Assembly: GCF_958979055.1 (NCBI RefSeq)
Contig: NC_084894.1
Span: 25,327,616-25,391,615, forward strand
Direction: 5' to 3'
DNA from: Alnus glutinosa
Lineage: Eukaryota; Streptophyta; Magnoliopsida; Fagales; Betulaceae
DNA length: 64,000 nt
Below are positions 34,598-46,832 of the stretch, piece by piece. The notes beneath the pieces are model-generated. The model did no database searches. It saw nothing but the letters and a program-made list of their open reading frames with translations, and was not told where the DNA came from. The translations under genes were made by a program, and so were the position numbers. Each line of letters begins with the position of its first letter. The first letter of the stretch is position 1.

Positions 34598-35149
34598 ATG
34601 CTTTGTTTGTTTCGGTGTAAAATGATTTCCGTTGTAAAATAGTTTCAGGGAAGTCATTTTTCAGAAAAATATTTTCCATCGAAATCATTTTTCGGTGTTT
34701 GGCGCGTACGGAAAATTACAAATATTTTTTTATATTTTAATTTAATCATATTAATTAAAAAAATAAATTTTATTCACAAAATAAAAAATGTTAATATAAA
34801 AATATTTTTTTAATATTTGGCAGATACAAATTCCGGCAAAGTTGCCGGAATCTGGACATTTTTGCCAGATTCCGGAGATCTTTGCCGGAATCTGGCACGG
34901 CATCTCCAAAATCCGGCGATATCTGCCGGATGCCGACACCGACTGGAGTCGGAATCTGGCTTGTCGAAATCCGACAATATTAAACTGTTTGAATGTAAAT
35001 GTCGACTGCATTGTTTAAAAAAAAGTCGATTGTATCTACTAAAAGCGTAAATCATTTTTCGGTTGACCATTATTTTCGCCTCTACCAAACACCGAAAAAT
35101 ACCGAAATCATTTTCCAGCAATCATTTTACGCCGAAACAAACAGAGCAT
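34598..35149. mobile_element. Long-TIR element, family 1, copy d
   Basis: ATGCTTTGTTTGTTTCGGTG at the left is mirrored by CGCCGAAACAAACAGAGCAT at the right, with AAATGATTTCC and its complement inside the arms. The interior (34820-34975) is a short GC-rich repeat with GCCGGAATCTGG units. This is the cleanest and shortest copy of the family. Confidence 0.8.
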
Positions 35150-35493
35150 TAGTAAGAAATCAACATTTCCTCACACCACTTCCACGCCAATTGGCAATTT
35201 TCTTGTCATCTGGTCATGTTTATAATTAGTCCATGAATCTCGCCCCTTAAAGCATAGGACGCTTTATAATGTGAATAAACGTGGTATAAACCACCCTAAA
35301 AAACATGATCGTGCACGAATCAACGATGAACAGTAAAGTACATGTCATTATAAAAGACAACTTTATAGTCAAGTAAAAGAAACTTAGTCTTTTTCTAAAA
35401 CTTTGCCTTATTTTTATTTCAAGCTATTCTTTAAACACGCTTTATTAACTTAAGCATTAGAATCACCCCACCGACAAGCTTCTTTATTTATTT

Positions 35494-35675
35494 GAAAAAT
35501 GATTTTTATACTCATTTCTCACAACAGCCACACAACAAGCTGACGTGGCTGGTAATATTTTATTATTTTTTTACAAAAAGAAAAGAAAAGAAAACAAAAA
35601 AAATAATAAAATATTACCGGCCACGTCAACTTGTTGTAAGGCTGTTGTGAGAAATAAGTGTAGGGATCATTTCTC
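35494..35675. mobile_element. Hairpin MITE, copy 1 of 3
   Basis: CTCATTTCTCACAACAGCC and AAGCTGACGTGGCTGGTAAT are mirrored by ATTACCGGCCACGTCAACTT and GGCTGTTGTGAGAAATAAG around an A/T-rich loop. Copies 2 and 3 lie at 57860 and 58055. Confidence 0.85.
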
Positions 35676-35875
35676 TATTTATTTTTCTATTGATGTTGTC
35701 GAGGTGTGAAGATTAATCTGCTTCAAATTAATACTAATTTGGAAAAAGATAACCTAATTTCTCTCCAAAATATTTAATTTCCTTTGGATATATTATTATT
35801 ATTATTTTGGTATTTTCCCCTAACTCTCCAAATGGTGTTCTCGAGACTGGCCCTGGACCACCCTCCTCCATTCTT

Positions 35876-36200
35876 TATTTATAACACAAGAGAGTGCGAG
35901 AGTGCGGGAGCAAGAGAGCGATAGTTTTTGTAATCTGAATCAGTTGAGAATCCACTGGTGGGATCAGATTCGGTTCTATCTTGGATCCTGCTTTTGAATA
36001 ATTGATCAGTTCCACAACCAGATTGTCGTGTTCTTCTTCTTCTTTTGTTTCAATAAATTCTTAAAATAATTTCCGGAGAGAGGACAATTCAAATGCGAAT
36101 TCGGAGAATTTCACGTAATTTTTCAGTGTACCAGAGCTTTACACTTCTCGTTTCGGATTTAATGGTGATTGATGTCGAACTTTAATCTCGGAAATCGGAA
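35876..36200 (+). promoter_or_regulatory. Probable core promoter and 5'UTR of IPCS
   Basis: TATTTATAA at 35876-35884 is TATA-like and is followed about 10 bp on by a purine-rich GAGAGTGCGAGAGTGCGGGA stretch typical of a leader. The coding ATG is at 36201. The initiation site is inferred. Confidence 0.35.
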
Positions 36201-39200
36201 ATGTCGGTTTACGTTGCTCGTGAGGCTCCTAAGGTTTCTGTCTCTCTGCGCCATTGTTTTTGGTTTGTGTATTTTTGTTTTCCTTTATGTTCATGATTGG
36301 TTTAATTTACGTGAAGCTATGGAGGAAAATATGCGCAGAGGCGTCTATAGAGGTTTCGCTCCTTGCAGAAAATTGGAAGTTTGTTCTTGCTGGGCTCGTT
36401 TTTCAGGTCCCCTCTCTCATTTATTGCTGTTATGGTTTTTCCAATTTTGGAATTAGCGTTGCTGATATTATTGCTTTTAGACTGTGTTTGTGCTTTGATA
36501 GATGTTTTTGGAAATCACATGACAATATCTGTTTATGGGAGTATCTTGTTTGAAGTAATGATTCAGGGAGAACATTCATGATAATATGCAGCAGGGGATG
36601 CCTGTTTAGCTGTTTATTTTGCTTAATTTTTACACTCGAAAGTTTTAGGAGTACATCGTGTTCCATGATAATGTTTTCTCTTTTGGTTGGTTGGTGATTT
36701 TGTTAAGAAAAAAAAATGGTTAGACTCAAAAGAGAAAATTTATATGTATTAGCACACAATGTTCGTGGTTTTTTGTTGTAGCTATATTACTTACTTTAGG
36801 ATATGGGACATACTTGAATTTCTCAAATTTGGTGCTTCTTTCTGAAGGACAAGTAATGTTTTTCCTGGAGCCTTAGTAATCGTTCGTGGCTTGAAAGGTA
36901 TCGAGTTCATGCTGCTGGTAGTGATGAGAGACATCTCTGACCTCACTGTTCTTTTGCTGTATTCTCGCTTTTATCAAATTTTGATTATTATAACATGAAT
37001 TAGGCGGCTTACCAGATTTCATAGATGGATTTGGGGAGAATTGTTTGTTTCCCGTTGCAGTTTTGATTGTCTTGACAATGTTCTTTTTCGGTTGGCATCA
37101 AAACTGAAGTCTTTCAAACACTTCACCTCAAATAGACTGCTATCGGTTTTTCTTATTCACCTTAAATAAAGCCTTACAAAGCCTCGCAATCCATTTTTAT
37201 TTTTATTATGGTTATCTGAATATCCATTTGAGATTTTATGGAGAAACTGAAACCATCCTTCTTGATGGATGTATCTCACATTTCACAATCTCCAATTCTT
37301 AATATGATTCATGTCATTTTATATCGTTGGACTTTTGGTTTTGGAACTTTCTCTACAGTATCTGCTTGGATGTCAAAATAAGAATCATTAAGATGTTTAT
37401 GGAATAGGTTTGTTCCATTTTCAGTATCTTCATGGATTGGCTGCTCATGGAGTTCATTACTTACACCAGCCAGGGCCAACACTTCAGGATGCTGGGTTCT
37501 TTCTTTTTCCGGTGAGTATCACTTTTTGGATTGCAGTTAGGTTCCATAATCTTTGATGTAAGATTGTAGTAGCATTTATTTCCTTTGCTTTTGTGTTTAT
37601 TTTAGGAACTTGGTGAGGACAAAGCATATATCAGTGAGACTATATTCACCTTCATCTTTTGTTCCTCTGTCTTTGTAAGTTCCCCCCATACTCCCTTACC
37701 AACTTCTGCTATCATTTTTTAAATATGACATTCATTTACTTGAGTTTTTTTCTCTTATATTGTCAATAGATTAATTGTTGAAATTCTCATAGATTTTTGT
37801 TCGCATAATTTGTGCGACCAGTGTTTTACCCATATAATCAGTAGAATTTCGTTCTTTGCTTCTATTCATATTGTTAGTTACATTTGATTTAGAATTTCAT
37901 TCAGCTTCTTCTTTTTCCCCCTTTCTCTCTCCTTCTCCATTTTCAAATGTGGTACCATGTGCTTTCTGTGGCAATAGATAAAACGTGTACTACAAATACA
38001 TGTATATGAAGACTCATTTTTGAAATATAACCTCTTGCTAATCAACTACTGTTAGTTTTATAGTTTTATATTGGTCTAACATATTGTTAATTCTCTTGCA
38101 GTGGACTTTTCATCCTTTCTTTTTTCAGAGCAAAAGAATCTACACCGTCCTGATGTGGTGCAGGATTCTTGCTTATTTAGTCGTAAGTACAGCTTATAGT
38201 TATAGTGATGCTATGTTCTGCTGGCAATATTACTCTCTAGATTTTTAAACTGCACATGCTTCATGAGATCATCCTGATTACTCTCTCTTCTTGTAAGAAC
38301 AGTTTTGAAGGTTGCATTTGGCTTTTCTTAAGCGAGTTGTTTTAGTTATTTATAATTGAAAAAGAAAATTATGAAGGCTTTTTGTTATAGAGTAATTTTT
38401 CTTTGGGGTTACCACGGACTGTTCTGGTATCACATTATTCAGCGACAACATTTCAATCTCTGCTTAATACCTTGTTTACTGAATTTTTACAATCATCCAA
38501 GTATTTTTCATGGTTTCAACCTCTAGATATATTCAAGTGTTTATTGTGCATAAAATTTGAGTCAATTTTTGAACTCCTCTTAAACATCCATGTAAACGAA
38601 AAAGGAATGCCCCAACCTCATAAGAATTATTTAAAAAACTGAAAAGGTAAGATGATATGTTTTATTTCCCATAAATTGAGGCCTCAAGGCGTAAGCTGTA
38701 AGGTGTGGGCCTTTTGAGGTCTTAATTTTTTATATTTAAACAAACTGGAGGTCCATTTCTTTTCTTTTTATTTTTACTTCTAATAACAAGTGATCTTATA
38801 CTCTTATTAGATGTGGGCTTCAGTAATTGGGTCCCACTTTTCTTTTTTGGTCTGACTTCAAGTGGTCCCTCAAGGCATAAGCTTCAATAAAGAAAGCACA
38901 AAATACATTAAAAAGCAAAAATAATGTCAGTTACCTTCAGGAGGTGTATGCTATTTGGCGGCTTTCTAGAATTCCATTGCTTGAAGGCGATTTGGGGAAG
39001 CCTCACCCCACGTTGTGCCTCCCATATATAGTGTCTTTTAAAACTACACTAATAAGCCTCCAAATTTTATGGGGTTACTCTTCAGTGAAAACTGAACAAT
39101 GAGTGCAGTGGCTCATGTGTGAGTCCCAATCAGTCCAAAGAAATTTGCCCTTTTCAGTATTGATGTTGTTGTTGTATTCTTCATTCCTACAGCAAGAGGA

Positions 39201-40678
39201 CTTTATGCAGAATGACAGTATTATTTTTCTTAACATTGCTTTTGTACTCCCACACTTGGGGAACTTCTTCTTCTCCCCTCTTTCTTTCTCTCAAAGTAGG
39301 TTGGAATAGTGGAAGTACCAGTATCGTATATTGTCCTGCTATATTTTTCTGATAATTCCTTTACGATTTTTGGATTCCTTTTTAGGCGTGTCAAAGTCTC
39401 CGGATCATCACATTCTATGCAACTCAGCTTCCTGGTCCAAACTATCATTGTCGAGAGGTAAATCTAGAGAACTTTGCATACTTTGTTGTCAGTTTGATGT
39501 AATCTCAGAAATCTTGTTTCTGCACTGTCATAGGCGAATGTATCGTTTGTCATTAATAACTTATGATTAAAGCAACTTTTTACAAATCAGGTACAACTGT
39601 CTCTTTCAGGGCTCGAAACTTGCCAGGCTGCCCCCTCCAGAAAGTGCACTCGAAGTGATTTTAATCAACTGTAAGACAGACTTAAATTAGGATGTTATTT
39701 TTTCCCATGATGCTTCCACAATCATACAATCATAACCTTGATGCTCATATGCTCTATATTAACATGCAGTTCCTCAGGGGGCGGTATATGGCTGTGGTGA
39801 TCTGATTTTTTCATCACACATGATTTTTACCTTAGTATTTGTTCTGACATACCAAAAATACGGCACAAGGAGGTAAAAGATCATTTGCATCTTATGCTTC
39901 TTCATGAAAATTGTCTTTATTGTTTCTCAATTGCATGTATGGGTGGGGGCAGAAGGGTTGTCTTTATCAGGCATATAGGATTTTTTTTTCAGATTTACGG
40001 CTTTATAAAAACAAATTATAATGTTTTTCCTAAACCTTTTTTTTTTTAATAACTGTTGTGGGCGTATCCTTTCAGGTGCATTAAACAATTTGCTTGGTTG
40101 TTTGCTATTATCCAGAGCCTCCTGATTATAGCATCTCGCAAGCATTACACAGTTGACATTGTTGTAGCATGGTAACAGAAGGATTCTGTTCTTGAATAGA
40201 CTATTTCTTATTTGTTTTATTGGTTGTGAACTGTTCTATTTCTATGCAGGTATACTGTAAATTTGGTGGTGTTCTTTCTTGACAAGAAATTGCCAGGTTA
40301 GCTTTAACAATGATATCTTTTACTTCAGCATTAGGGTAGGTTGATTGTGATTTTCAGAAAAATGTTTTATGTATCTTTATTAAAATCGGGTGACCTTTTT
40401 CGATATATCACTTGAGGAAAGACAAGGTTGGGTTACCCCATCAATTATCTGGGCTTGCTTACCTTGCCATTAGTGGCATTAATATATATTGTTAATACAG
40501 AATATCTTCATTATTATCTAATGTATCACTTGTTTAGAACTGGACAGAACTTCAAAAACAGTTAATTGTTACTGCTGCTGTAGAATACTTAATCTCTGTA
40601 GATGGTGACTTAGTTGTCTGCACTGCAGAATTGCCAGATCGATCCAGTAGCTCTACATCTTCACCACTACCTCCTTGA
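36201..40678 (+). CDS. IPCS: Phosphatidylinositol:ceramide inositolphosphotransferase (IPC synthase)
   Basis: This Golgi-type multi-pass membrane enzyme transfers phosphoinositol from phosphatidylinositol to ceramide, the first step to plant GIPC sphingolipids. Eleven coding exons with GT/AG ends keep frame: 36201-36233, 36317-36406, 37425-37511, 37606-37674, 38102-38182, 39386-39457, 39610-39670, 39770-39872, 40076-40171, 40250-40296, 40629-40678 (262 residues). The protein begins [15 protein letters not shown]. Family landmarks are [53 protein letters not shown], and [20 protein letters not shown]. The His of SSHM and the His/Asp of KHYTVD are the expected catalytic triad of sphingomyelin-synthase-like enzymes. 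Plant homologues run to about 300 residues; here a stop at 40676-40678 removes the hydrophilic tail, whose remnants continue downstream in shifted frames. Confidence 0.92.
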
Positions 40679-41354
40679 GCTCCAAAAAGAAGGATAGCAA
40701 GAACAAAAAAGAGCATAAAAGAATTCCTTAATGGGATTTCCGCAGATAATACATATTTACAGAAAAACATTTGTGAATATTTCTAATCAGCGTACTCGGT
40801 GTAATTAAGAGTTGCTGGATGCTTTTTTGACTGTGAAATGAAATTGTAAAGGCTATGTTTTTGGAGACAGAGAATGCTAATGAAACACAAGATAAGAACA
40901 TAGTGGTATGTAGTACATAGATGACAGCACCAGCTGAAGATAGCTATGCTGCCATTACCACAATTGTTATGTCCATAGTTCTGCTTTTATTGATCCAACC
41001 TCAACTCTTCTAGACCTTGATCAACATGATTTGTATTGTTGGAAGGAGTAATGTTACATATCACCCTTATGTTCTCATTTTGTCCCCCAAAATTAATGTG
41101 GCTCTTAAAATCATCAAAGGTGATATGTAGCATTACTCGGTTGGAAGTGGAAAAGATTTACATAAGGTTTTAAAATGCATATTCAATTCTCCTCATGTTT
41201 CCAGTTGCATTGTTTGTTGATTTTCACCCTTGTCTTCAATGGTGAAGTGCACATCCTTACTTGCATAAGCAGTTTGTATATCAATTCTTTATTTGAGCAT
41301 AAAAGGAAGGAGAGGGAGAGGGAGAGGGAGATGGAGAGAGTATTGTATGGAGAG
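40679..41354. other. IPCS 3' flank with a small MITE
   Basis: 40679-40770 retains remnants of the IPCS tail in shifted frames. A palindromic MITE at about 41048-41140 has AGTAATGTTACATATCACC mirrored by GGTGATATGTAGCATTACT. A purine microsatellite (GGAGAG)n lies at 41308-41340. Confidence 0.6.
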
Positions 41355-41732
41355 TGTAACATCTCAGTCTCATATTGAGAAGATGAGCAGCTCACATAGA
41401 GTGAGTGGTTTATAAAGACACTTATGGATACCAAGTCTCACATTGGTTCCTTATTATGTGATACTGAGCTTTATAAGTTGATTATAAGGAAACTTCAAAT
41501 CGACTAGTCATTTTGGAGTTATAATGCAGATGTGGTTAGTGTTTTCCTGTGTCGTTACAAATGGTATCAGAACAACCTAGTAACACCATGTGGTATTGGA
41601 GCACTACATGATGTGGCCCCGGTGAGGACATCACAGATTTAAGGGGTGAGATTGGAACACCTAAGTTCCATATTGAGAAAATAAGTAGCTCACATAGAAT
41701 ATATGATTTATATAGACACTCATTAATGTTAA

Positions 41733-42048
41733 GGGTGCGTTTGGGATTGCGATTTCGTAGACAATAAGTGCGATTTTAAACCAAATCGCAGAACATAGAT
41801 CGTTTGGGAACTGCGTTTTTAAAAATTGCGATTTGAAAATGCAGAAAATCTGCTTTTTCAAAATAGCAGATAAGATGGTGCTTTTTTGAAAACGCAGAAT
41901 TTTAAAGGTAAATTCGCGATTTTAAAGGCCAAATTGCGATTTTGCCAAACGCTTAACTGCGTTTTTAAAAATTACTTTTTTCAAATCGCACATTTTAAAA
42001 TCGTTATTTTAAATTGCACTTTTTGAAATCGCAAATCCAAACGGACCC
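41733..42048. mobile_element. Tourist/PIF-Harbinger-like MITE inside the TRIM right LTR
   Basis: GGGTGCGTTTGGGATTGCGA and the complement of ATCGCAAATCCAAACGGACCC form TIRs. TAA flanks it at 41730-41732 and 42049-42051. Removing it restores the LTR sequence seen near 41430 (AAGTCTCACATTGGTTCC). The interior is AT-rich with scattered AAATCGCA repeats. Confidence 0.85.
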
Positions 42049-42074
42049 TAAGTCTCACATTAGTTCCTTACTAA

Positions 42075-43012
42075 AAGCATTCATATCCGATTATGTAAAA
42101 TTTTATCTAGAATAGTTAACGAAAACCCACTTTTGCTAGTTTAGCTAACGGATTTTAAAAGGCACCATCCATCCAATTATTTATTCTTAATTCTATATTC
42201 TTTCTTTATTCTTTTTAATTATTTTTTTACTAACAAGTTTGGGCCACCCCCACCCATGCCTATTCAGCTTTTCTCCTTCGTCATTCCTCTTTAGCTTCGG
42301 ACCCAACAAGCAATTCACTTCTTCACTCCCTGCTCTTCTTTGAAACAAACTAAGAAGTAGAAGAATACTACTACTCTTTGATTGAAATATCGACACTTGG
42401 AATAAGTGCAGCAAAATCATCCGCAGACAACTCTTCTACAGAACCAAACTGCAAAATACACCAATCAAGCTAAAATCTTCCATCCAACCCATATATGCAG
42501 AACCCATTACAATTTCCATCCAAAATCAACCGAAAAATTGCTTAAGATCCAAAACTCAAGAAAGCAACCCAAAATCGAACTTATCTCCCTCTACACAGAT
42601 CCAAAAATCACCGGAAATCTCTCGTCTTCTCTCCAACCAAACAACCCATGCACCTGAGCTTGACCACCTTGGGCATGCCTGTCTCGGCGGCCGAGCCAAA
42701 GTCCACCAGAGTTGGTGCGATGGTGTTCGTAGCTGCCATTTCAGTGCTCGCTCTCTACATCAGAGAAGGGACAAGCAGCAGGGAAAGGAAAAGAAAAAAA
42801 GGAGAAGAGTATGAGAGAGAGATTCACAGAGAAAGAAATAAATTAAATAATGATACATTCGTGAACAGTGCAACTCCACAGTTGCACTGTTCACGGATGT
42901 AAGGAAACTCTATTGTAGCTTTGCTTTACATAAGCTGATGGAGGACGATTTTAAAAGTTTTGTTATCTATTCTAGCCAAAAGTGGGTTTTCAATAACCAT
43001 CTGTGAATGCTC
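42075..43012. mobile_element. TIR element inside the TRIM right LTR, carrying gene-like sequence
   Basis: AAGCATTCATATCCG, then ACGAAAACCCACTTTTGCTA, are mirrored by TAGCCAAAAGTGGGTTTTCA and GTGAATGCTC. TAA/TAT borders fit a 3-bp duplication, and the LTR resumes directly with GTGATACTG. The middle (42400-42850) is richer in C and codon-like and includes an 84-codon frame beginning MHLSLTTLGMPVSAAEPKST with a hydrophobic stretch (AMVFVAAISVLALYI). I do not recognise it; it may be a captured gene fragment. Confidence 0.65.
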
Positions 43013-43105
43013 TATGTGATACTGGGATTTATAAAACTCTAAATTGACTAGTCATTTCATAGTTATAGAACGACTAGCGCTTTTTTTTTTTTTTTTATCT
43101 TTGCA

Positions 43106-44173
43106 TAAAGAATGTAGATCAAGGAAAAAAAAAAAGAAGTGGTGACTATATTTCTGGACCGGTTGTCATTTTCAAAGTTCAATTTTCAAAATTTGGTGCT
43201 CAAAAGTTGATGAGTTGATGAGGGTGAAGCATGGAAAAAGGAGGAGCATGGTACTTGATGGTGTCACATAGAGGACACACTGGCTTGGAGATTTTGAGGG
43301 TACAGTGGAGCAGATAAGGGAGGGAGGCAGTGGAGCAGATAAGGAGGAGGCATGTGATGCCTTTTTCTAGCCTATTGAAGCTGGCATGAGCCAATGATGC
43401 AACCTAATAATGCCTCCCTTGACTGATGCCCCCACCACGGCCACTACTTTTAGATGTATATTGGAGACATCATTTCTTACATCACATGCCTTTCCTAATT
43501 CCTAGTATTTCTCTATCAAAGGGGACTGTGTCTCCCCTTTTTTTAGCTATGCCTTTCAGTACAAGCATGAAATCTGGTATCTGCTCGATCTGCTCCAGGC
43601 CCCTACGGTGTCAAAATGTATGAAAAAAAGAAAAGAAAAGAAAAGGAAGATATCATTGTGCCTGCAGGCACTCCCTTTTGGGCCTCTTTGGTGCAACCCT
43701 AAAGTATGGCTAAGCTGCAACAAGTTCTGAACAAGTTGCTGAAAATCATTGCCCCTTCACCAGCTATAAAACAACAAAAAGTATGTAATTTGATTCGCCC
43801 ATGAACACCTATGGTGTGGTTGCCCACTACAGCTAGCCTTAATTTAATGGAAATTTTGTCAAATTGTCTCTTGGGGTTTGAGATCGTGACAAATAACTCC
43901 GTCGTGTGAATTTCGGCCATTTTTTCTACAAAATCTTTGTAAAATTATAATAAATAAAAAAAAAATAAAAAAAATTGGGTTAGCATAGAGAATAGTTCGG
44001 CCACTGAGAGCTTGAGGGTGATTTGACCACCTCAGATTCAGCTAAACAGCCCAATTTTTTATTTGTATAATTTTTTAGGATAAATTTATAATTTCTTGAT
44101 GCGAAGTATACCATGTAAAGTTATTTATTTAACACTTTTAAAAATTTAGGAAATTATTTGTCAAGGGAGGATT
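43106..44173. other. Spacer with no assigned gene
   Basis: Moderate complexity at 43200-43620. A minus-strand frame contains CLLLICSTASLPYLLHC and CPLCDTIKYHAPPF, which looks protein-like but was not matched to a family. The rest is AT-rich. Confidence 0.25.
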
Positions 44174-44190
44174 AAAAAATTGGAGCTTTC

Positions 44191-44718
44191 TAGAGACACA
44201 TGCCGTCCAGATGGGTTCCCCGGCGCTTTCTTGTTCCGCCGCTGCTGTTTCCGGCTGTCGAGATCACTGGTGACCGGCGCGTGAAGTTCTCTCTTCTACC
44301 GGCGCGTGGTGTCTCGTTCCGGCGTTTTTTCGCCGAGCAAAGGCGACGGTCGAGGCTCTGGGTGGTTGATCTGTCGGCTGGCGGTTTCGGGGGAGGCGAG
44401 TGCTGTACACGCGCCGGTCTCTGGCGAAGACAGTGCTCCCCTTCTGGCGTTTTTGGATTGTATTTTTTGCTAGTTGTATTTGTGTATTCTCTTGTTTCTA
44501 GGTACAGTTGCTTATGTGTGGCTCAAGTTTTACTAGAATTTTCTTTGTTTAGGGGCTGATTGCAATTTTAGTGAAATTTGAGATTCTACATATGTAATTG
44601 TTTTTTAAGTCAGATCCTTCTGACTTAAGAGCTTGTGGGGGGATTTGTCCCTCATTGTTCATGATGTAGCCTTCGGGCATTCAGATCCTAAATAACACAT
44701 ACTATTTGTTAAAAAAAA
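44191..44718 (+). mobile_element. Poly-A retroposon with 11-17 bp target duplication
   Basis: TTGGAGCTTTC preceded by an A run occurs at 44174-44190 and again at 44719-44735, and the element ends in A residues. Its 5' half is GC-rich (GTCCAGATGGGTTCCCCGGC, ACACGCGCCGGTCTCTGGCG) and its 3' half T-rich, like 16545-17622. A 119-codon frame covers the GC-rich half but has no recognised domain. Confidence 0.75.
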
Positions 44719-44735
44719 AAAAAATTGGAGCTTTC

Positions 44736-46590
44736 GTTGATTTTTCAAAAGATCTCATTTTTTTTTTTTATTCTTCTAGAGAACCTAAGCTGGATCCCTA
44801 TTGCATTGATATTTATTCAAAATGTACTTGAAAGTCATATATTCTGAATCACATGGGTTTTGAAAACATGTAACATGTTAGACATGTTAGTTGAATAGAT
44901 TATTAATTAAAACTTTGGATAGTTTTGAGATGATTTGATTTGTTGCCGGAGCAAAATCACCTTGATAAGGTCAAAAGACTCATCCTATGATGTTAACTAT
45001 TGCATCAGCTGTTTGGCAGATTATTGACGTCAACCTAACTGAGCTTCAAAGGCTTGGGTAATTCCCTGATTGCTTCTTTTTTTACATGCTTTAAGGAAGT
45101 CATTGAAATTGAAAAATGAAAAAGAAAAAGAAAAAGAAAAAAACTAATACGTGGGCAATCAGTCAAGTCACTCAATGGGCCTCAGAATTTGATTATTTTC
45201 TTATCCTTTTCAAACGCCCACTAACAAAAGGAATCACTCGGCTGGTCCCACTTTCTGTGACATCCCACAATTGATCTTATCAGAATATAATCTAATAATT
45301 ATGGGTAATTTGGTTTCGTTTTGTTAATGCTTTTTAAGGTTTTTTTTTTTTTTTTAATTAATTAAAATTAAAAAAAAAAGCATTATGATGTGATATAAAA
45401 GTTAAAGTAATTTTTGAGTGTTTTGTATCTTAAGTTATTTGCAAAGGCAAAGATATGAATTAGGATTCTCTACGATTTCAAATAAATTTTAGATTCTCAA
45501 ATTATATAAATTTAGGCCATTTTTTTTTTATTTTACATTAAATGATGTGAAAAATGCTACATATTAAAGATATAACATGTTAACGAGACAACTAAAAAAA
45601 AATCTAAAAAGCTTTTTATTCATTTTTTGAAGAGATTTTTTTCTTTATTAAACAAAAATACAGTTTTTTGCTCGAAGCTTTTACACGACATAAATTGTAA
45701 GAACCTAATAAAAATGTATTCAATTCTCATTGTTAACTTGTCACATTTTTAATAGGTAGCATTTTTCAAATCGTTCGATGCACGAAACAACCTAAATTAA
45801 CATAATTTGATAATTTATAATTTAAAAAAAATTATAGAACATCCTGATCCCAAAACTATAGCCCTGCTTGGGTAGTAGTAGTAGCCTTCACATTTTAAAA
45901 ATCACCTCTAAATTATAGGTTTTTATGGAATAAATCCTTTAAAATTATGTTTTTACTCCTTAAAAAGTTTTTGTTTTTGTTTTATTCCATTTGTTGGTAT
46001 TGTGGGTTTTCTCCATTATTTGTTAATATTTTTATTTTTATTTTTTATTTTATTTATTCCAAATATTTGAGAATACAGATTTGTTGAAGGAATGATGATG
46101 CTCAACTCAGATTTTAGCAATCATCAAATTCGGGTATTTTTTTTTTACTGGAAAAATCTCAGAGGGCTGCGAGAAAGTAAAACACGAAAAGTAAGTCCAA
46201 GGCAGTATCATTATCACATAGCAATGAACAGTACCTTTTTATTTACATCCACGTCCATCATCTTTAGAAGGCACAAAATAGTACCTTTCATCCACCCATC
46301 ATGCTCACCAATTGTAGCCCTAAAAAGTGACATCTTCTATTTCATACATCTAATTATCAAACCTATAATCTTTTTGTATTTTTAAATATTGTTTTGTGTT
46401 TGACTTGTTTGTTAATTTTTTTATTTTTTTAGTTTATTTTATTTTATACAATGTATCATGTTTCACCTATAGCCGAAGTGCTGAACAATACCTTTTGCTA
46501 CCTGATCCACACAAAGTGGTATGCTTTTAAGCGTAAAGGCCCAGTCAGAATTCGCAGACTAATTTCTGGCCCATCCCCACTGTAGGAATA
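44736..46590. other. Gene-poor AT-rich spacer
   Basis: No gene recognised. A 97-codon frame at 46092-46385 is probably chance. Pockets of moderate complexity occur at 44930-45070 and 46190-46330. Confidence 0.3.
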
Positions 46591-46594
46591 AAGC

Positions 46595-46732
46595 CTTTAA
46601 ACGTGGGCTATGCCCGAGTGGCTGGCCTTAAGAGAGATGTAGCATTTAAATAGATTTGAACTTGAGACCTTGAGAGGTGATAATCTCTTGAAGCTGCAAG
46701 CCTGACCACTAGGCCCACCCCCTTGGGGTTTG
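46595..46732 (-). mobile_element. tRNA-derived SINE-like copy
   Basis: On the minus strand: GGGGGTGGGCCTAGTGGTCA (A-box-like) and about 55 bp on GGTCTCAAGTTCAAATC (B-box-like), ending in an ACTCGGGCATAGCCCACG stem. No target duplication was found. Confidence 0.55.
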
Positions 46733-46832
46733 TTTGTTAATGTTTTGTTTTGAAAAAGAAAAAACAAGAACTTTAACGAGCACGTGTGTTCTATAGATTC
46801 AATGGTAAATTTGCAAAAGAGATAATGTATAA

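Larger units (their letters stand above)
41355..43105 (+). mobile_element. TRIM-type miniature LTR retrotransposon with nested insertions
   Basis: The left LTR is 41355-41559 (TGTAACATCTCAGTC to CGTTACA). Two bases later comes the primer-binding site TGGTATCAGA (41562), complementary to initiator tRNA-Met. The internal part is only about 90 bp and ends in a purine-rich AAGGGGTGAGAT. The right LTR starts at 41653 (TGGAACACC) and shares CATATTGAGAA, GCTCACATAGA, GTCTCACATT, GATACTG and GACTAGTCATTT with the left LTR. It is split by the TIR elements 41733-42048 and 42075-43012. No coding capacity. The right end is approximate because it merges into a T run. Confidence 0.75.

Noticed and set aside
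35494-35675. Could be a microRNA hairpin gene
   Set aside because: Three near-identical copies with terminal inverted repeats fit a MITE better than a miRNA gene.
46092-46385. 97-codon frame
   Set aside because: AT-rich, hydrophobic, no domain or splice context; probably chance.
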